A stretch of 22,304 nucleotides of DNA, taken from positions 1-22,304 of the forward strand of contig CAVKRN010000035.1 in NCBI GenBank assembly GCA_963658695.1, written 5' to 3'. Under the pieces are notes generated by a model. That model ran no database searches. It had not been told where the DNA came from and saw only the letters and a program-made list of their open reading frames with translations. A program made the translations under genes and the position numbers. This DNA comes from CAG-791 sp963658695 (GTDB lineage Bacteria; Bacillota; Clostridia; Lachnospirales; Lachnospiraceae). Positions 1 to 8,617 of the stretch are shown piece by piece. The stretch's first letter is position 1. Each line of letters begins with the position of its first letter.

Positions 1-53
1 TCAGAAAAAAGTTCTGCGTTATTAGGCCAGTTATTTTGCAAACGATGTACTGG
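1..53. repeat. Arm of a palindromic intergenic repeat, truncated by the window edge
   Basis: Bases 1-50 are an exact reverse complement of 9299-9348, the left arm of the nested palindrome at 9296-9461. One mismatch follows, then two more matching bases. The rest of this copy would lie before the window, so its full length is unknown. It ends about 13 bp upstream of the -35 box of the ABC export operon. The 50-bp identity between two intergenic sites shows a dispersed repeat in opposite orientation. Whether it is a mobile MITE-like element is inference. Confidence 0.8.
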
Positions 54-65
54 CGTATGTATCTC

Positions 66-94
66 TTTACAGAAAAACGGAAGGGTGATATAGT
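66..94 (+). promoter_or_regulatory. Sigma-A-type promoter of the ABC export operon
   Basis: TTTACA (66-71) and TATAGT (89-94) are separated by exactly 17 bp. A TG at 86-87 gives an extended -10. Transcription would start near 101, leaving a leader of about 68 nt. That leader can form an imperfect hairpin (131-142 with 148-157) just before the GGGGAAG ribosome binding site at 157-163. Confidence 0.6.
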
Positions 95-168
95 GCTGTA
101 CTAGCATGACTAATACAGTATGAACGGGGGCGAATGCGGGGCACTACGCCTGCATCGGGGAAGCAAAC

Positions 169-1792
169 ATGAATCATCCAAGCTGCACGAAACGAATGAT
201 CTATCCGCTGGTTCTGGCTCTGGGAGTCTCTTTGGGCGTCACCGGATGCAAGAAGGAAGAGGAAGTCTATGATACCGGTGTCTCCATAGAATCCGCGGTT
301 CGCACGGATATCGAGAATGTCTATACCGCCAAGGGCAAGATCATCAGCGGCCAGGAGAGCTCGATGAACGTAAAGGCAACGGCCAGCCAGGATGCCATCA
401 TCATTGACCAGGTATATGTCAGCGTCGGGGATGTGGTCAAGGCCGGCGATGTCCTGTATACCATCGATACGACGCAGGCAGAGCGGGATCTTGCGCTCAA
501 GGAGCAGCAGCAGGCCATTTCGGATCAGCAAAACGCCATCAAGCAGGAGGACAACCAGCGTGCGCTCTCGGACGCGCAGGCTGATTCCGGGGATCAGTAT
601 GTCACCGGGACGAGGAATCTGGTGCGAAACGCCGATGACACCAATCAGGCCATTGTTCAGCAGCTTGAAGACCAGGAAAAGCTCCAGTCCTACAAGGATG
701 AGGAGACGAGAACAAAGGCAGCTTACGATACCCTGCAGGCACAGGTAGATTCCCTGCAGGCGGATTATGATGGGAAGCTTTCCCACGCGCAGGATCTAAA
801 CCNNNNNNNNNNNNNNNNNNNNNNNNNNNNNNNNNNNNNNNNNNNNNNNNNNNNNNNNNGATCAGGGCGATACCGTCAATAAAGACAACCGCACAAAGCT
901 TACCGCGGAGGAGACGGCCAGAAATGCCATTGCCTCCCAGAATTTAACCCACAAGTCCGACACCATTACCAATGAAGCGGAGATCGCCAAGCTCAAGGAG
1001 AAACTCGAAAACGGACAGGTTATTGCCACGATGGACGGCACAGTGACGGCTGTCAATGTCACGGCGGGACAAGCCTACAGCGGCTCAGACGGGGTGGTGC
1101 TGGACAACCTCTCCAAGATGAAGGTCAGCGCGGACATTGACGAAGCGCACATTGCGGACCTCCAGGTTGGGACCAAGGTCCGCGTGAAAACCGATTCCAC
1201 GGGGACGACGGAGCTGACCGGTGCGGTGACCTTTACTTCGCCGACCCCTACCAAGGAGACCTCGAATAACACCAATTCCGCTAACGGATCTACCTCATCC
1301 ACATCCAGCAACAACCAAAATACCAAGACCAGAGCAACCTATAAGGTGGAGGTTACACTGGACGAGCCCAATGACCGGCTTCGAATCGGCATGACGGCGA
1401 CCATCGACTTTATTGTGGCCAGCGCGCAGAACGTGATCGCGGTCCCCAGCACCTGCCTTGTGGATGATGGCTATGGCAATTATTTTGTGAATGTCATCTC
1501 CTCGGGGACAGAGGAAAACGCCGCAGGCAGTGAGAACGCAGGCGGGAGCATTTGGGAGGACAGCACCGGCGCCGGATCCAACCAGACAGCAGAGAATGTC
1601 GGCGCAGCAGGTGATGATGGGAGCGCAGACGGCGCTGTCACACAGGTTATGGTCACCACCGGCGTTGCCGGCGACTATTATACCGAAATCACCTCCGGCA
1701 ACATCCGCGAGGGGGAACAGCTCCAGACAAGCGGCGGGGCCGGAGATTATTCCAGCATGCTGGACGGCGTGTATGCAGCCGGAAGGGGCTGA
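169..1792 (+). CDS. MacA/HlyD-type membrane fusion lipoprotein, interrupted by an assembly gap
   Basis: This is the periplasmic-adaptor-like subunit of a MacAB-type ABC exporter, held outside the membrane by a lipid anchor. The N-terminus is a lipoprotein signal peptide with lipobox VTGC (Cys27). A beta/lipoyl-like segment follows (ASQDAIIIDQVYVSVGDVVKAGDVL), then a Gln/Glu/Asp-rich coiled-coil hairpin from about residue 105 to 210. After the Ns, the second lipoyl half (MDGTVTAVNVTAGQAYSG) and beta-barrel region continue to a Gly/Ser/Asn-rich C-terminus. The 57 Ns at 803-859 interrupt the coiled coil. The frame before the gap differs by one base from the frame after it, and the downstream frame is open from 860 (DQGDTVNKDN), so the gap length is a placeholder and not evidence of a frameshift. 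A shorter start at Met10 (196) would also keep the signal peptide. The stop lies 2 bp before the ATPase start. The exported substrate is unknown. Confidence 0.82.
803..859. other. Assembly gap (57 N)
   Basis: A run of 57 ambiguous bases lies inside the membrane fusion protein gene. Reading through it at face value puts the downstream part out of frame, so the true missing length is not 57. It should be 56, 59 or another value of the form 3n+2. The missing sequence encodes part of the coiled-coil hairpin. Confidence 0.97.
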
Positions 1793-1794
1793 GT

Positions 1795-2613
1795 ATGATC
1801 TTCAGGAAAAGAAGTCCGAAAACGAAAAAGGCGGAATACCTCGACGTACTTACGGGCACGGAACAGATGCGGGCGGATGATGAGGTTGGTGCCGGAGCGG
1901 GTGAGGATGGCAACTGCATCATTCATATGGAGAACATCGTCAAGAGGTTTAATGTGGGATCCGACAACGAGCTGGAAGTTCTGCACGGGATTGATCTGGA
2001 TGTTCATGCCGGAGAGTTTACCGCCATTGTCGGCGAATCCGGTTCCGGAAAGAGTACATTGATGAACATCATAGGCCTTCTGGACCGGTCTACGGAAGGA
2101 ACCTATGAAATCCTGGGACGGGATGTGTCTAAACTCAAGGACGATGCGTTGTCCGCCATTCGAAACCGGCAGATCGGGTTTGTGTTTCAGACCTATAACC
2201 TGATCCCGCGTACCACGGCGCTCAAGAACGTGGAAATGCCGATGATGTACGCCAGAGTACCGCAGGCAGAACGGACCGAGCGCGCCAAGGCACTTCTGGA
2301 AAAGGTCGGCATGCAGGACCGTATGCTGCACCGGCCGGATGAGCTTTCCGGCGGACAAAAGCAGCGCGTGGCAATCGCCAGAGCCATGGCTAACCACCCG
2401 GCGATGATTCTGGCCGATGAGCCGACAGGCGCTCTCGATTCAGAAACCGGAAGGCAGGTGATGGATCTGTTCCACCGTCTGCACGACGAGGAGGGGAAAA
2501 CGATCGTCCTCATTACGCATTCCAGGGCGCTTGCCGAAGAGTGCGGGCGCATCGTGACCATCAAGGACGGCAACATCATCGATGAGCGAAGAGGCTTACG
2601 GGCGCATGGGTGA
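1795..2613 (+). CDS. ABC transporter ATP-binding protein, MacB/LolD family
   Basis: This is the cytoplasmic ATPase powering the neighbouring FtsX-type permease. It has Walker A GESGSGKST (residues 80-88), a Q-loop in FVFQTYNLIPR (typical of the MacB/LolD/FtsE-like family), signature LSGGQKQR (184-191), Walker B MILADE (204-209) and the H-loop in LITHSRA. The protein has 272 residues. About 42 residues precede the usual start of the domain (IIHMENIVKRF). They are charged, look unstructured, and show no motif I recognise. The ATG at 1795 lies 2 bp after the stop of the fusion protein gene, which suggests translational coupling. Met45 at 1927 is an alternative start that would remove the extension. 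Bacterial MacB fuses ATPase and permease, whereas here they are separate genes, as is usual in Gram-positives. Confidence 0.92.
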   Translation: MIFRKRSPKTKKAEYLDVLTGTEQMRADDEVGAGAGEDGNCIIHMENIVKRFNVGSDNELEVLHGIDLDVHAGEFTAIVGESGSGKSTLMNIIGLLDRSTEGTYEILGRDVSKLKDDALSAIRNRQIGFVFQTYNLIPRTTALKNVEMPMMYARVPQAERTERAKALLEKVGMQDRMLHRPDELSGGQKQRVAIARAMANHPAMILADEPTGALDSETGRQVMDLFHRLHDEEGKTIVLITHSRALAEECGRIVTIKDGNIIDERRGLRAHG

Positions 2614-2677
2614 GTTACCGTTCATACGCTAGACTGGCGGTTGTATAACAATTTTTAAGGGAGGCGACGCAGAACAA

Positions 2678-3991
2678 ATGCTCAAAGAGAATATCAAGCT
2701 GGCATTCGCCTCCATTGCGGCCAATAAGCTGCGCTCTTTTCTGACGATGCTCGGTATCATCATCGGCATCGCTGCCGTCATTGCGATCATGACGGTGGGC
2801 AATTCCTCCACGGAGCAGGTGCGGGAGCAATACGCATCCTTTGGCACCAACAATGTCAACGTGTATATGTGGCTCGCCAATGAGGTCAGCTTAGACGGAG
2901 AGAGTACTGATAATTCGCAGTTCATTCCGAACTTTACGGAAGAGATGATGACCAAAATGCTGGATGCCTACGGTGACCAGATTGAGGCACTGGCGGTGAC
3001 AAAATATTTAAGCGGCGGCGGAAAGGCAAAGCCGGCAGGCAAGGTGGTGGCGGATTCGGTCTATGCGAATGTGAGCATTGAGGGCGTAAATCCCGGGTAT
3101 TTTACCGTGAATTCGAGCTCGCCCATAACAACAGGACGTGTGTTCAGCTCCCGGGAGCTTTCTGAGGACTCCATGGTGTGCATTGTGTCGGACAAGCTGG
3201 TGAATAATCTTTTTGACGGGGACGCGCAGAAGGCACTGGGGCAGAGCATTACCCTTCCCATGGAGACAGACAGCGCGGGAAATGAGATCACGGCGGACTA
3301 TTCTATCATCGGTGTCTATACGATGAACATGTCCGATTACGGAGAGATGTCTTCCCTTTCGGAAAAGGACCTGTATTCTACGGTCTATATTCCGTATCTG
3401 AATGCCGTCTCCTACGTGTCCGGTGCCAGCTCCAAGGCCTTGAGTGACTTTACGGTGCTGGTCAAAACCGGGGAGGATGTCATTGCATTTTCCAACGACC
3501 TTCAGGTCTTTCTGACTGGACTTTTGGGAGAAAAATCGAATTTTACTGTTTATGTGAGCAACAACAAGGAGTGGATCGAACAGGCGGAGCAGAGTATGCG
3601 GCAGCAGGTCCTTTCGGTTACCTTGGTCGGTGCGATTGCCCTTTTGGTCGGCGGCATCGGCGTCATGAATATCATGACCGTTACGATCACGGAGAGGACC
3701 AGAGAAATCGGCACGAGAAAGGCATTGGGAGCCCCCAATCGTGATATTCGGATGCAGTTCATTACGGAAGCGGTCATTTTGTGCTTCATTGGCGGAATCA
3801 TTGGAATTGTCGTTGGTGTAGGCATCGGCATCGGTGTCTGCCAGGGCGTGCAGCATATCCCACCGGTACTGGACTGGACAAGCGTTGCGGTATCCTTTGG
3901 TGTGTCGGTTGCCATCGGCGTTTTCTTTGGCTATTATCCGGCCAACAAGGCAGCCAAGATGGATCCCATCGAAGCCCTTCGCTACGAGTAG
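2678..3991 (+). CDS. ABC transporter permease, MacB-like (MacB_PCD plus FtsX domains)
   Basis: This is the integral membrane subunit of the exporter. The topology is classic for MacB: one transmembrane helix near residues 18-41 (FLTMLGIIIGIAAVIAIMTVG), a large extracytoplasmic domain to about residue 310, then three C-terminal helices (near 315-340, 365-390 and 398-420). The cytoplasmic loop carries the family motif ERTREIGTRKALGA. The length of 437 residues is normal for stand-alone permeases. An AAGGGAGG ribosome binding site lies at 2657-2664 and the 64-bp gap from the ATPase gene has no terminator. Gram-positive MacAB-like systems usually export peptides, antibiotics or lipids without a TolC partner. 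The sequence does not say which applies here. Confidence 0.92.
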   Translation: MLKENIKLAFASIAANKLRSFLTMLGIIIGIAAVIAIMTVGNSSTEQVREQYASFGTNNVNVYMWLANEVSLDGESTDNSQFIPNFTEEMMTKMLDAYGDQIEALAVTKYLSGGGKAKPAGKVVADSVYANVSIEGVNPGYFTVNSSSPITTGRVFSSRELSEDSMVCIVSDKLVNNLFDGDAQKALGQSITLPMETDSAGNEITADYSIIGVYTMNMSDYGEMSSLSEKDLYSTVYIPYLNAVSYVSGASSKALSDFTVLVKTGEDVIAFSNDLQVFLTGLLGEKSNFTVYVSNNKEWIEQAEQSMRQQVLSVTLVGAIALLVGGIGVMNIMTVTITERTREIGTRKALGAPNRDIRMQFITEAVILCFIGGIIGIVVGVGIGIGVCQGVQHIPPVLDWTSVAVSFGVSVAIGVFFGYYPANKAAKMDPIEALRYE

Positions 3992-4003
3992 GAGCATAGG
4001 CTC

Positions 4004-4032
4004 TTGCAAATGGTGATTCACCGCGCTATAAT
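4004..4032 (+). promoter_or_regulatory. ssrA promoter
   Basis: TTGCAA (4004-4009) and a perfect TATAAT (4027-4032) are spaced by 17 bp, starting 13 bp after the permease stop codon. Transcription would start near 4039, leaving a short 5' extension to be removed by RNase P before position 4047. Confidence 0.8.
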
Positions 4033-4046
4033 GTTTAAACTCACAA

Positions 4047-4398
4047 GGGTTAGTAAAGGTTTCGACAGGGATCTTGAAGGTGGGGAAGCTATCCGACGCC
4101 GATCGTCAAACGGCAAACCTAAATATAAACGCTAAGAATAATTCTTACGCTCTGGCTGCCTAATCGCACCAGCGTCGCCTGACTTGCACCTGTTCTCGTC
4201 AGATACGGCGTCATCATAACAGGAAACGACGTGGGCCTTGCCGCGGGGCCTATGGGCGTATCAGCGGATACCGACGATGACGGGGTGCCTGTTCTCCGTC
4301 TTCACGAGGGAAACGTCTTCGGACAGAATGAACCGGCTATGATAGTAGAAGCACACGGGATGGGTTTTTGGACAGGGGTTCGATTCCCCTCTAATCCA
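4047..4398 (+). ncRNA. ssrA: Transfer-messenger RNA (tmRNA)
   Basis: tmRNA rescues stalled ribosomes with SmpB, acting first as an alanyl-tRNA and then as mRNA for a degradation tag. The 5' end carries the acceptor strand GGGTTAG (4047-4053), followed by the conserved GGTTTCGACAGGGAT. The 3' end has a T-arm AGGGG-TTCGATT-CCCCT and the partner strand CTAATCC (4391-4397), pairing over 7 bp with one G-U. The discriminator is A4398. The next bases are CGA, so CCA is not encoded and must be added by the CCA-adding enzyme. The tag frame runs 4131-4163 (GCT start, TAA stop) and encodes AKNNSYALAA, with the expected ALAA end. The length, about 352 nt, is normal for a one-piece tmRNA. Confidence 0.96.
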
Positions 4399-4403
4399 CG
4401 ATA

Positions 4404-4456
4404 GGAGCGGCAGCGGAGCAGGTACCTTACCTGTTTCCGCTGCCGCTATTTTGTTG
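4404..4456 (+). terminator. Rho-independent terminator of ssrA
   Basis: A GC-rich stem (AGCGGCAGCGGA at 4406-4417 with TCCGCTGCCGCT at 4436-4447) has an inner AGGT/ACCT extension and is followed by ATTTTGTTGT. It sits 6 bp after the tmRNA discriminator base. Confidence 0.85.
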
Positions 4457-4477
4457 TAACGGAATAGCCGCGGTTTC

Positions 4478-4486
4478 TGGTATAAT
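4478..4486 (+). promoter_or_regulatory. Extended -10 promoter of the M16 peptidase-era-recO operon
   Basis: TGGTATAAT is a TGn extended -10 with a perfect hexamer at 4481-4486. No good -35 hexamer is seen at 17 bp (AACGGA). Transcription would start near 4493, giving a leader of about 120 nt that contains the inverted repeat at 4502-4558. Confidence 0.55.
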
Positions 4487-4501
4487 CGGTACGGTTCATG
4501 C

Positions 4502-4558
4502 ACTCGCCAGCGACAGGGTAGCAGACACCTCCGTCGGGAACCGTCGCTGGTTGGCGTC
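4502..4558. repeat. Inverted pair of a short GC-rich intergenic repeat, forming a leader hairpin
   Basis: The left arm (4502-4519) contains CGCC-AGCGAC-A-GGGT. The right arm (4539-4558) is its inverted relative: on the - strand it reads GACGCCAACCAGCGACGGTT. The arms pair through CGCC and AGCGAC with a 4-nt bulge and enclose a 19-nt loop. The same motif occurs singly at 9461-9483 (- strand), 16521-16542 and 22214-22235. It lies in the probable 5' leader of the peptidase gene. Its function is unknown. Confidence 0.55.
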
Positions 4559-4614
4559 GGTACCGTGACTAACAGAGAATATTCTGCTACGTAAAGAGGA
4601 GAGAGCACAGCCAT

Positions 4615-7600
4615 ATGGAAGATAACGACAAGATAACCATACAGATACCCAAAAACCAGGCAGAAGAAAACGGCCTTTTAGAGCAGCTAAGAGCCCTGCC
4701 GGCCTATACCGTAGAAGCAGACCGCTTCCTTCCGGACCTTGGCTGCCGCGGATACGTGCTGCGGCACAACAAGAGCGGCGCCCGCGTTGCTCTTTTGCCA
4801 AACGATGACAACAATAAAGTGTTCTACATCGGCTTCCGCACGCCCCCGGAGGATTCCACCGGCGTTGCTCACATCATCGAGCATACTGTCCTTTGCGGCT
4901 CCCGGGATTTCCCGGTGAAGGATCCGTTCATCGAGGTGGTAAAGGGATCCCTCAATACGTTTCTCAACGCCATGACCTATCCGGATAAAACCGTCTATCC
5001 GGTGGCATCCACCAACGAGAAGGATTTCGCCAATCTGATGCACGTATATCTGGATGCGGTGTTTCATCCCAATATCTATACCAACGAGAGCATTTTCCGT
5101 CAGGAGGGCTGGCACTACGAGGTAAAGGAAGAAGAGGGAAAGGCGCCGGAGATCGTCATCAACGGCGTTGTCTACAATGAGATGAAGGGCGTCATGTCCT
5201 CACCGGACGATGTCCTCAATGACGCGGTCCTTGCTTCGCTCTACCCGGATACCACGTATTCTATTGTCTCCGGCGGCGACCCGGCGGTGATCCCGGAGCT
5301 TACCTATGAGCAGTACCTTGCGTTCCACCAGCGCTTTTATCACCCGTCCAACGCCTACATTTATCTCTACGGCGACATGGATGTAGTGGAACGGCTGAAT
5401 TTCCTGGATGAGAAGTACCTTTCGGACTATGACCGTCTGGAGGTAGATTCCGAAATTCGGCCACAGGAACCCTTCGCGGCTCCTGTAGAGAAGGCAAAAT
5501 ATTACAGCATCCTGCCGGAAGAGGAGGAGAAGGAGAAGGCATATCTGTCCTGGAATGTGGCTCTGCCGATTCACGGGAATGCCAAGGAGATCTTGGCCTT
5601 CCGCGTCCTGGACTATGTGCTGTGCGACGCCGAGGGAGCACCGGTAAAGGAGGCGCTCCGCAAAAAGGGCATCGGGCAAAACGTGGAATCTCTGTACGAA
5701 CCCGGCCTCTATGAGCCGTATTTTTCCGTTGCGGCCAAGCTCGCAGATCCGGAGCAGAAGGAAGAATTTGAGAAGACCATTCTGGAAACGCTCAAGACCA
5801 TTGCGGAGAACGGGATTGACGCGAAGGCACTGCAGGCCGGCATCAACTACCACGAATTCCATTACCGCGAGGCAGACTTTGGCTCCTATCCAAAGGGACT
5901 GGTGTACGGTCTGGATATCATGGATACCTGGCTGTATGAGGAAGAGCAGGTATGGGACAATCTGGACATCGGACACTATTACGAAGAACTCAAGTCGGAG
6001 GTCGGCAGCGGGTATTTTGAAGGACTGATTGCTAAATATCTTCTGGCCAACCAGCACCGAAGCTGCGTTGTGCTGCTGCCCCAAAAGGGACTGACCGAGC
6101 AGGTAGAAAACGAGCAAAAAGACAAACTTGCGGACTTTGCGGCGTCCCTTACTCCGGAGGCACTGCAGGAAATTCGTGACAAGGAGGCGGCGCTTCGCAC
6201 CTGGCAGGAAACGCCGGAAACCGAGGAAGCGCTGGCGAGCATTCCGGTTCTGGAGCGAAGCGACCTTAAACGGGAACCGGTTGCGCCGGTGACCAAGACG
6301 CTTGTGGATGAGAAAAACGGATTTTCTGTCTTGACGCATCCGGTATTTACCAGCGGCATTGACTATGTGGATCTTGCCTTCGATGTGACGGATCTTTCCT
6401 GGGAGGAGGTGCAGTATCTGGGAATTCTGCGGACACTGATGGGCGCGCTGGATACCGAAAACTATTCCTACCAGGCCCTGGACAATGAGATTAACATCGT
6501 CTCCGGCGGCATGGCGCCGGGGGTTACTGTTTCATCATATGCCAAGGAGAAAGGGAAGTTCAGGATCCTGTACAAGATTTATATGAAGTCGATGGACACA
6601 TCCTTCCCGGAGGCGCTGGAGCTGGCCGGAGAGATGCTTCTTCGTACCAAATGGGAGAATACCGATCGGATACGGGAGGTACTCGAGGAGGAACGAGCGT
6701 CCATGAAGGCAGGGCTTGCCTCTGCCGGACACTCCACGGCGAGTGGACGTGCAAGCGCGGCACTCTTTCCTTCGGCGGCGGTTTCGGACGATCTGTCCGG
6801 CATTGGCATGTATCAGCTCTTGGATGAGATTTGCTCCCATTTTGAAGAGAAAAAGGATGCGCTGGTAAAGACGCTGCAAACGCTCAGTGCGCATATTGCG
6901 GTTAAGGAACGTTTTTTTGCTGACATTACTGCAGAAGAGGAACGGATTCCGGTCATTGCAGGGAGAATCTCTTCCTTTGCCGAAATGCTTTCGGGTAAGG
7001 GCGGCGTGAACGTGTTGGAGCATTTTGCGGATACGTCGAACTATAAGCCGCATCCCTGCAAGAGGGAGGGCTTCACAACGGCAGGGCAGGTACAGTTTGT
7101 GTGCCGGGCCGGCAATTTTGAGGAGTCGGGCCTTTCCGATACCGGCGCATTGGACGTATTGCGTGTGATCCTGGGTTACGACTATCTCTGGACGAAGGTC
7201 CGCATGAACGGCGGCGCCTATGGCTGCATGAGCACATTTGCGAAAGGAGGCCTTGGCTACTTTGTCAGCTACCGCGATCCGCAGCTGACAAAAACCATTG
7301 AGACCTTCGAAGGGGCGGCGGATTTCGTGCGCGGATTTACGGCAAACGAACAGGAGATGACCAAGTACATCATTGGTACCGTCAGCGGTCTGGATCGCCC
7401 GATGACGCCGTCTGCGTTTGGTAAATTCTCTCAGGTGTGTGCGCTGAAGGGAATTGACACAGAGGACCTTGCCAAAGAGCGGCAGCAGGTGCTGGACTGC
7501 ACCCAGGAGGACATCCGGGCACTGGCAGAGCACATCGATGCGGTGATGAAGAGCGGCGTTTTGTGCGTGGTCGGCGCTTCGGCCAAGCTCAAGGAGAACG

Positions 7601-7635
7601 CAGAGCTGTTCGAACGCCTTGTACCGCTGACATAA
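4615..7635 (+). CDS. M16C family zinc metallopeptidase (PreP/Cym1-like, insulinase superfamily)
   Basis: This is predicted to be a cytoplasmic peptidase that degrades peptides inside a closed two-lobed chamber. The inverted zinc motif HxxEH is intact as HIIEH (His86, Glu89, His90), and the distal zinc ligand is probably Glu189 in YNEMKGVMSSP. The N-terminal M16 domain is followed by a second M16-like domain, an M16C-associated linker region and a C-terminal M16-like domain. The length of 1006 residues matches the single-chain presequence-protease family (about 970-1000) and not the two-gene M16B form. AAAGAGGAG at 4593-4601 supports the ATG at 4615. The next gene, era, begins 61 bp downstream with no terminator between. 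Its substrate in bacteria is not known. A housekeeping role in peptide turnover is inference. Confidence 0.93.
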   Translation: MEDNDKITIQIPKNQAEENGLLEQLRALPAYTVEADRFLPDLGCRGYVLRHNKSGARVALLPNDDNNKVFYIGFRTPPEDSTGVAHIIEHTVLCGSRDFPVKDPFIEVVKGSLNTFLNAMTYPDKTVYPVASTNEKDFANLMHVYLDAVFHPNIYTNESIFRQEGWHYEVKEEEGKAPEIVINGVVYNEMKGVMSSPDDVLNDAVLASLYPDTTYSIVSGGDPAVIPELTYEQYLAFHQRFYHPSNAYIYLYGDMDVVERLNFLDEKYLSDYDRLEVDSEIRPQEPFAAPVEKAKYYSILPEEEEKEKAYLSWNVALPIHGNAKEILAFRVLDYVLCDAEGAPVKEALRKKGIGQNVESLYEPGLYEPYFSVAAKLADPEQKEEFEKTILETLKTIAENGIDAKALQAGINYHEFHYREADFGSYPKGLVYGLDIMDTWLYEEEQVWDNLDIGHYYEELKSEVGSGYFEGLIAKYLLANQHRSCVVLLPQKGLTEQVENEQKDKLADFAASLTPEALQEIRDKEAALRTWQETPETEEALASIPVLERSDLKREPVAPVTKTLVDEKNGFSVLTHPVFTSGIDYVDLAFDVTDLSWEEVQYLGILRTLMGALDTENYSYQALDNEINIVSGGMAPGVTVSSYAKEKGKFRILYKIYMKSMDTSFPEALELAGEMLLRTKWENTDRIREVLEEERASMKAGLASAGHSTASGRASAALFPSAAVSDDLSGIGMYQLLDEICSHFEEKKDALVKTLQTLSAHIAVKERFFADITAEEERIPVIAGRISSFAEMLSGKGGVNVLEHFADTSNYKPHPCKREGFTTAGQVQFVCRAGNFEESGLSDTGALDVLRVILGYDYLWTKVRMNGGAYGCMSTFAKGGLGYFVSYRDPQLTKTIETFEGAADFVRGFTANEQEMTKYIIGTVSGLDRPMTPSAFGKFSQVCALKGIDTEDLAKERQQVLDCTQEDIRALAEHIDAVMKSGVLCVVGASAKLKENAELFERLVPLT

Positions 7636-7696
7636 TGGGAGAAGGACAACCATTCAACTGCCGCATCAAGGCGGAATGGATACAGGAAAGGTAATT

Positions 7697-8617
7697 ATGG
7701 CTAAGGCAGGTTTTGCGGCGATTGTGGGCCGCCCGAATGTTGGAAAATCCACATTGATGAATACGCTGATCGGACAGAAGATTGCCATCACATCCTATAA
7801 GCCGCAGACAACAAGGAATCAGATCCGCACCATCTACAGCGACGAGAACGGGCAGGTGGTGTTCCTGGATACGCCCGGCATCAATCAGGCCAGGGACAAG
7901 CTGGGGGATTACATGCTGCGGGCAGCCGAGTCCACGCTAAAGGAAGTGGATTTGATCTTGTGGCTGGTGGAGCCAAGAGCCAATCTCAAAGAGGAAGACC
8001 TTGCCGTATTGTCCCGCGTCGCTGCCGCCGCTAAGCCGGTGATCCTTTGCATCACCAAGACGGATAGCGTGAAAAAGGCGCAGATCCTTCCCGTCGTCTC
8101 GGCCTATGCAGAGGCCTGGAAACAGGAAACCGGACAGGAGCTTTCGGACATCATTCCCATCAGCTCCCGCCAGCGCACCGGGCTGGAGGACCTTCGCGCC
8201 ACCATCTGGAACCGCCTTCCGGAAGGGGCACCCTTCTACGATCCGGAGCAGGTCACGACGCAGACCGAGAGAGAGATTGCGGCGGAGATGATTCGGGAGA
8301 AGGTGCTTCGTTATGTCAATGAGGAGGTTCCCCACGGCATCGCGGTACAGATCAACCGCATGAAGCTGCGCAAAGGGGAGAGCCTGATTTGTGACATTGA
8401 TGCAGATATCATCTGCGAACGGGAAAGCCACAAGGGCATCATCATCGGTGCCGGCGGACAAATGCTCAAGAAAATCGGCACCGCGGCCCGCATCGACATC
8501 GAGAACATGATCGGTGCCAAGGTGAACCTGCGACTGTGGGTCAAGGTTCGAAGAGGCTGGAAGGATGACCAGAACGCGCTGCGCAGCTATGGCTACAATG
8601 TCAGGGATCTTGGATGA
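7697..8617 (+). CDS. era: GTPase Era, 30S ribosomal subunit assembly factor
   Basis: Era binds the 3' end of 16S rRNA and promotes late 30S maturation. The GTPase domain shows G1 GRPNVGKST (residues 11-19), G3 DTPG (58-61) and G4 TKTD (120-123; NKxD is the usual form). The C-terminal KH domain has GIIIGAGGQMLKKIG starting near residue 247. I chose the ATG at 7697 because AGGAAAGG (7684-7691) lies at ideal spacing and the protein then starts MAKAGFAAIVGRPN, as the family does. An upstream in-frame ATG at 7676 would add seven residues but has a poorly spaced site. The length is 306 residues, near the usual 300. The stop overlaps the recO start by 4 bp (ATGA), so the two are translationally coupled. 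Confidence 0.96.
   Translation: MAKAGFAAIVGRPNVGKSTLMNTLIGQKIAITSYKPQTTRNQIRTIYSDENGQVVFLDTPGINQARDKLGDYMLRAAESTLKEVDLILWLVEPRANLKEEDLAVLSRVAAAAKPVILCITKTDSVKKAQILPVVSAYAEAWKQETGQELSDIIPISSRQRTGLEDLRATIWNRLPEGAPFYDPEQVTTQTEREIAAEMIREKVLRYVNEEVPHGIAVQINRMKLRKGESLICDIDADIICERESHKGIIIGAGGQMLKKIGTAARIDIENMIGAKVNLRLWVKVRRGWKDDQNALRSYGYNVRDLG

Noticed and set aside
51..60. 10-base match (TGGCGTATGT) between 51-60 and 16601-16610
   Set aside because: The match is short, does not extend to either side, and could easily arise by chance in a window this size.
67..786. Long open frame on the - strand opposite the membrane fusion protein gene
   Set aside because: It is a shadow of the coding + strand gene. 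The translation is a low-information Leu/Ile/Arg mix with no domain, and the + strand has a lipoprotein signal and a promoter.
3008..4021. 337-residue - strand open frame over the permease gene
   Set aside because: It is antisense to a clear FtsX-type permease, runs into the ssrA promoter region and has no recognisable motif or ribosome binding site.
4261..4801. - strand open frames over tmRNA and the peptidase leader
   Set aside because: They lie across a structured RNA gene, its terminator and a promoter on the opposite strand, with no protein family features.
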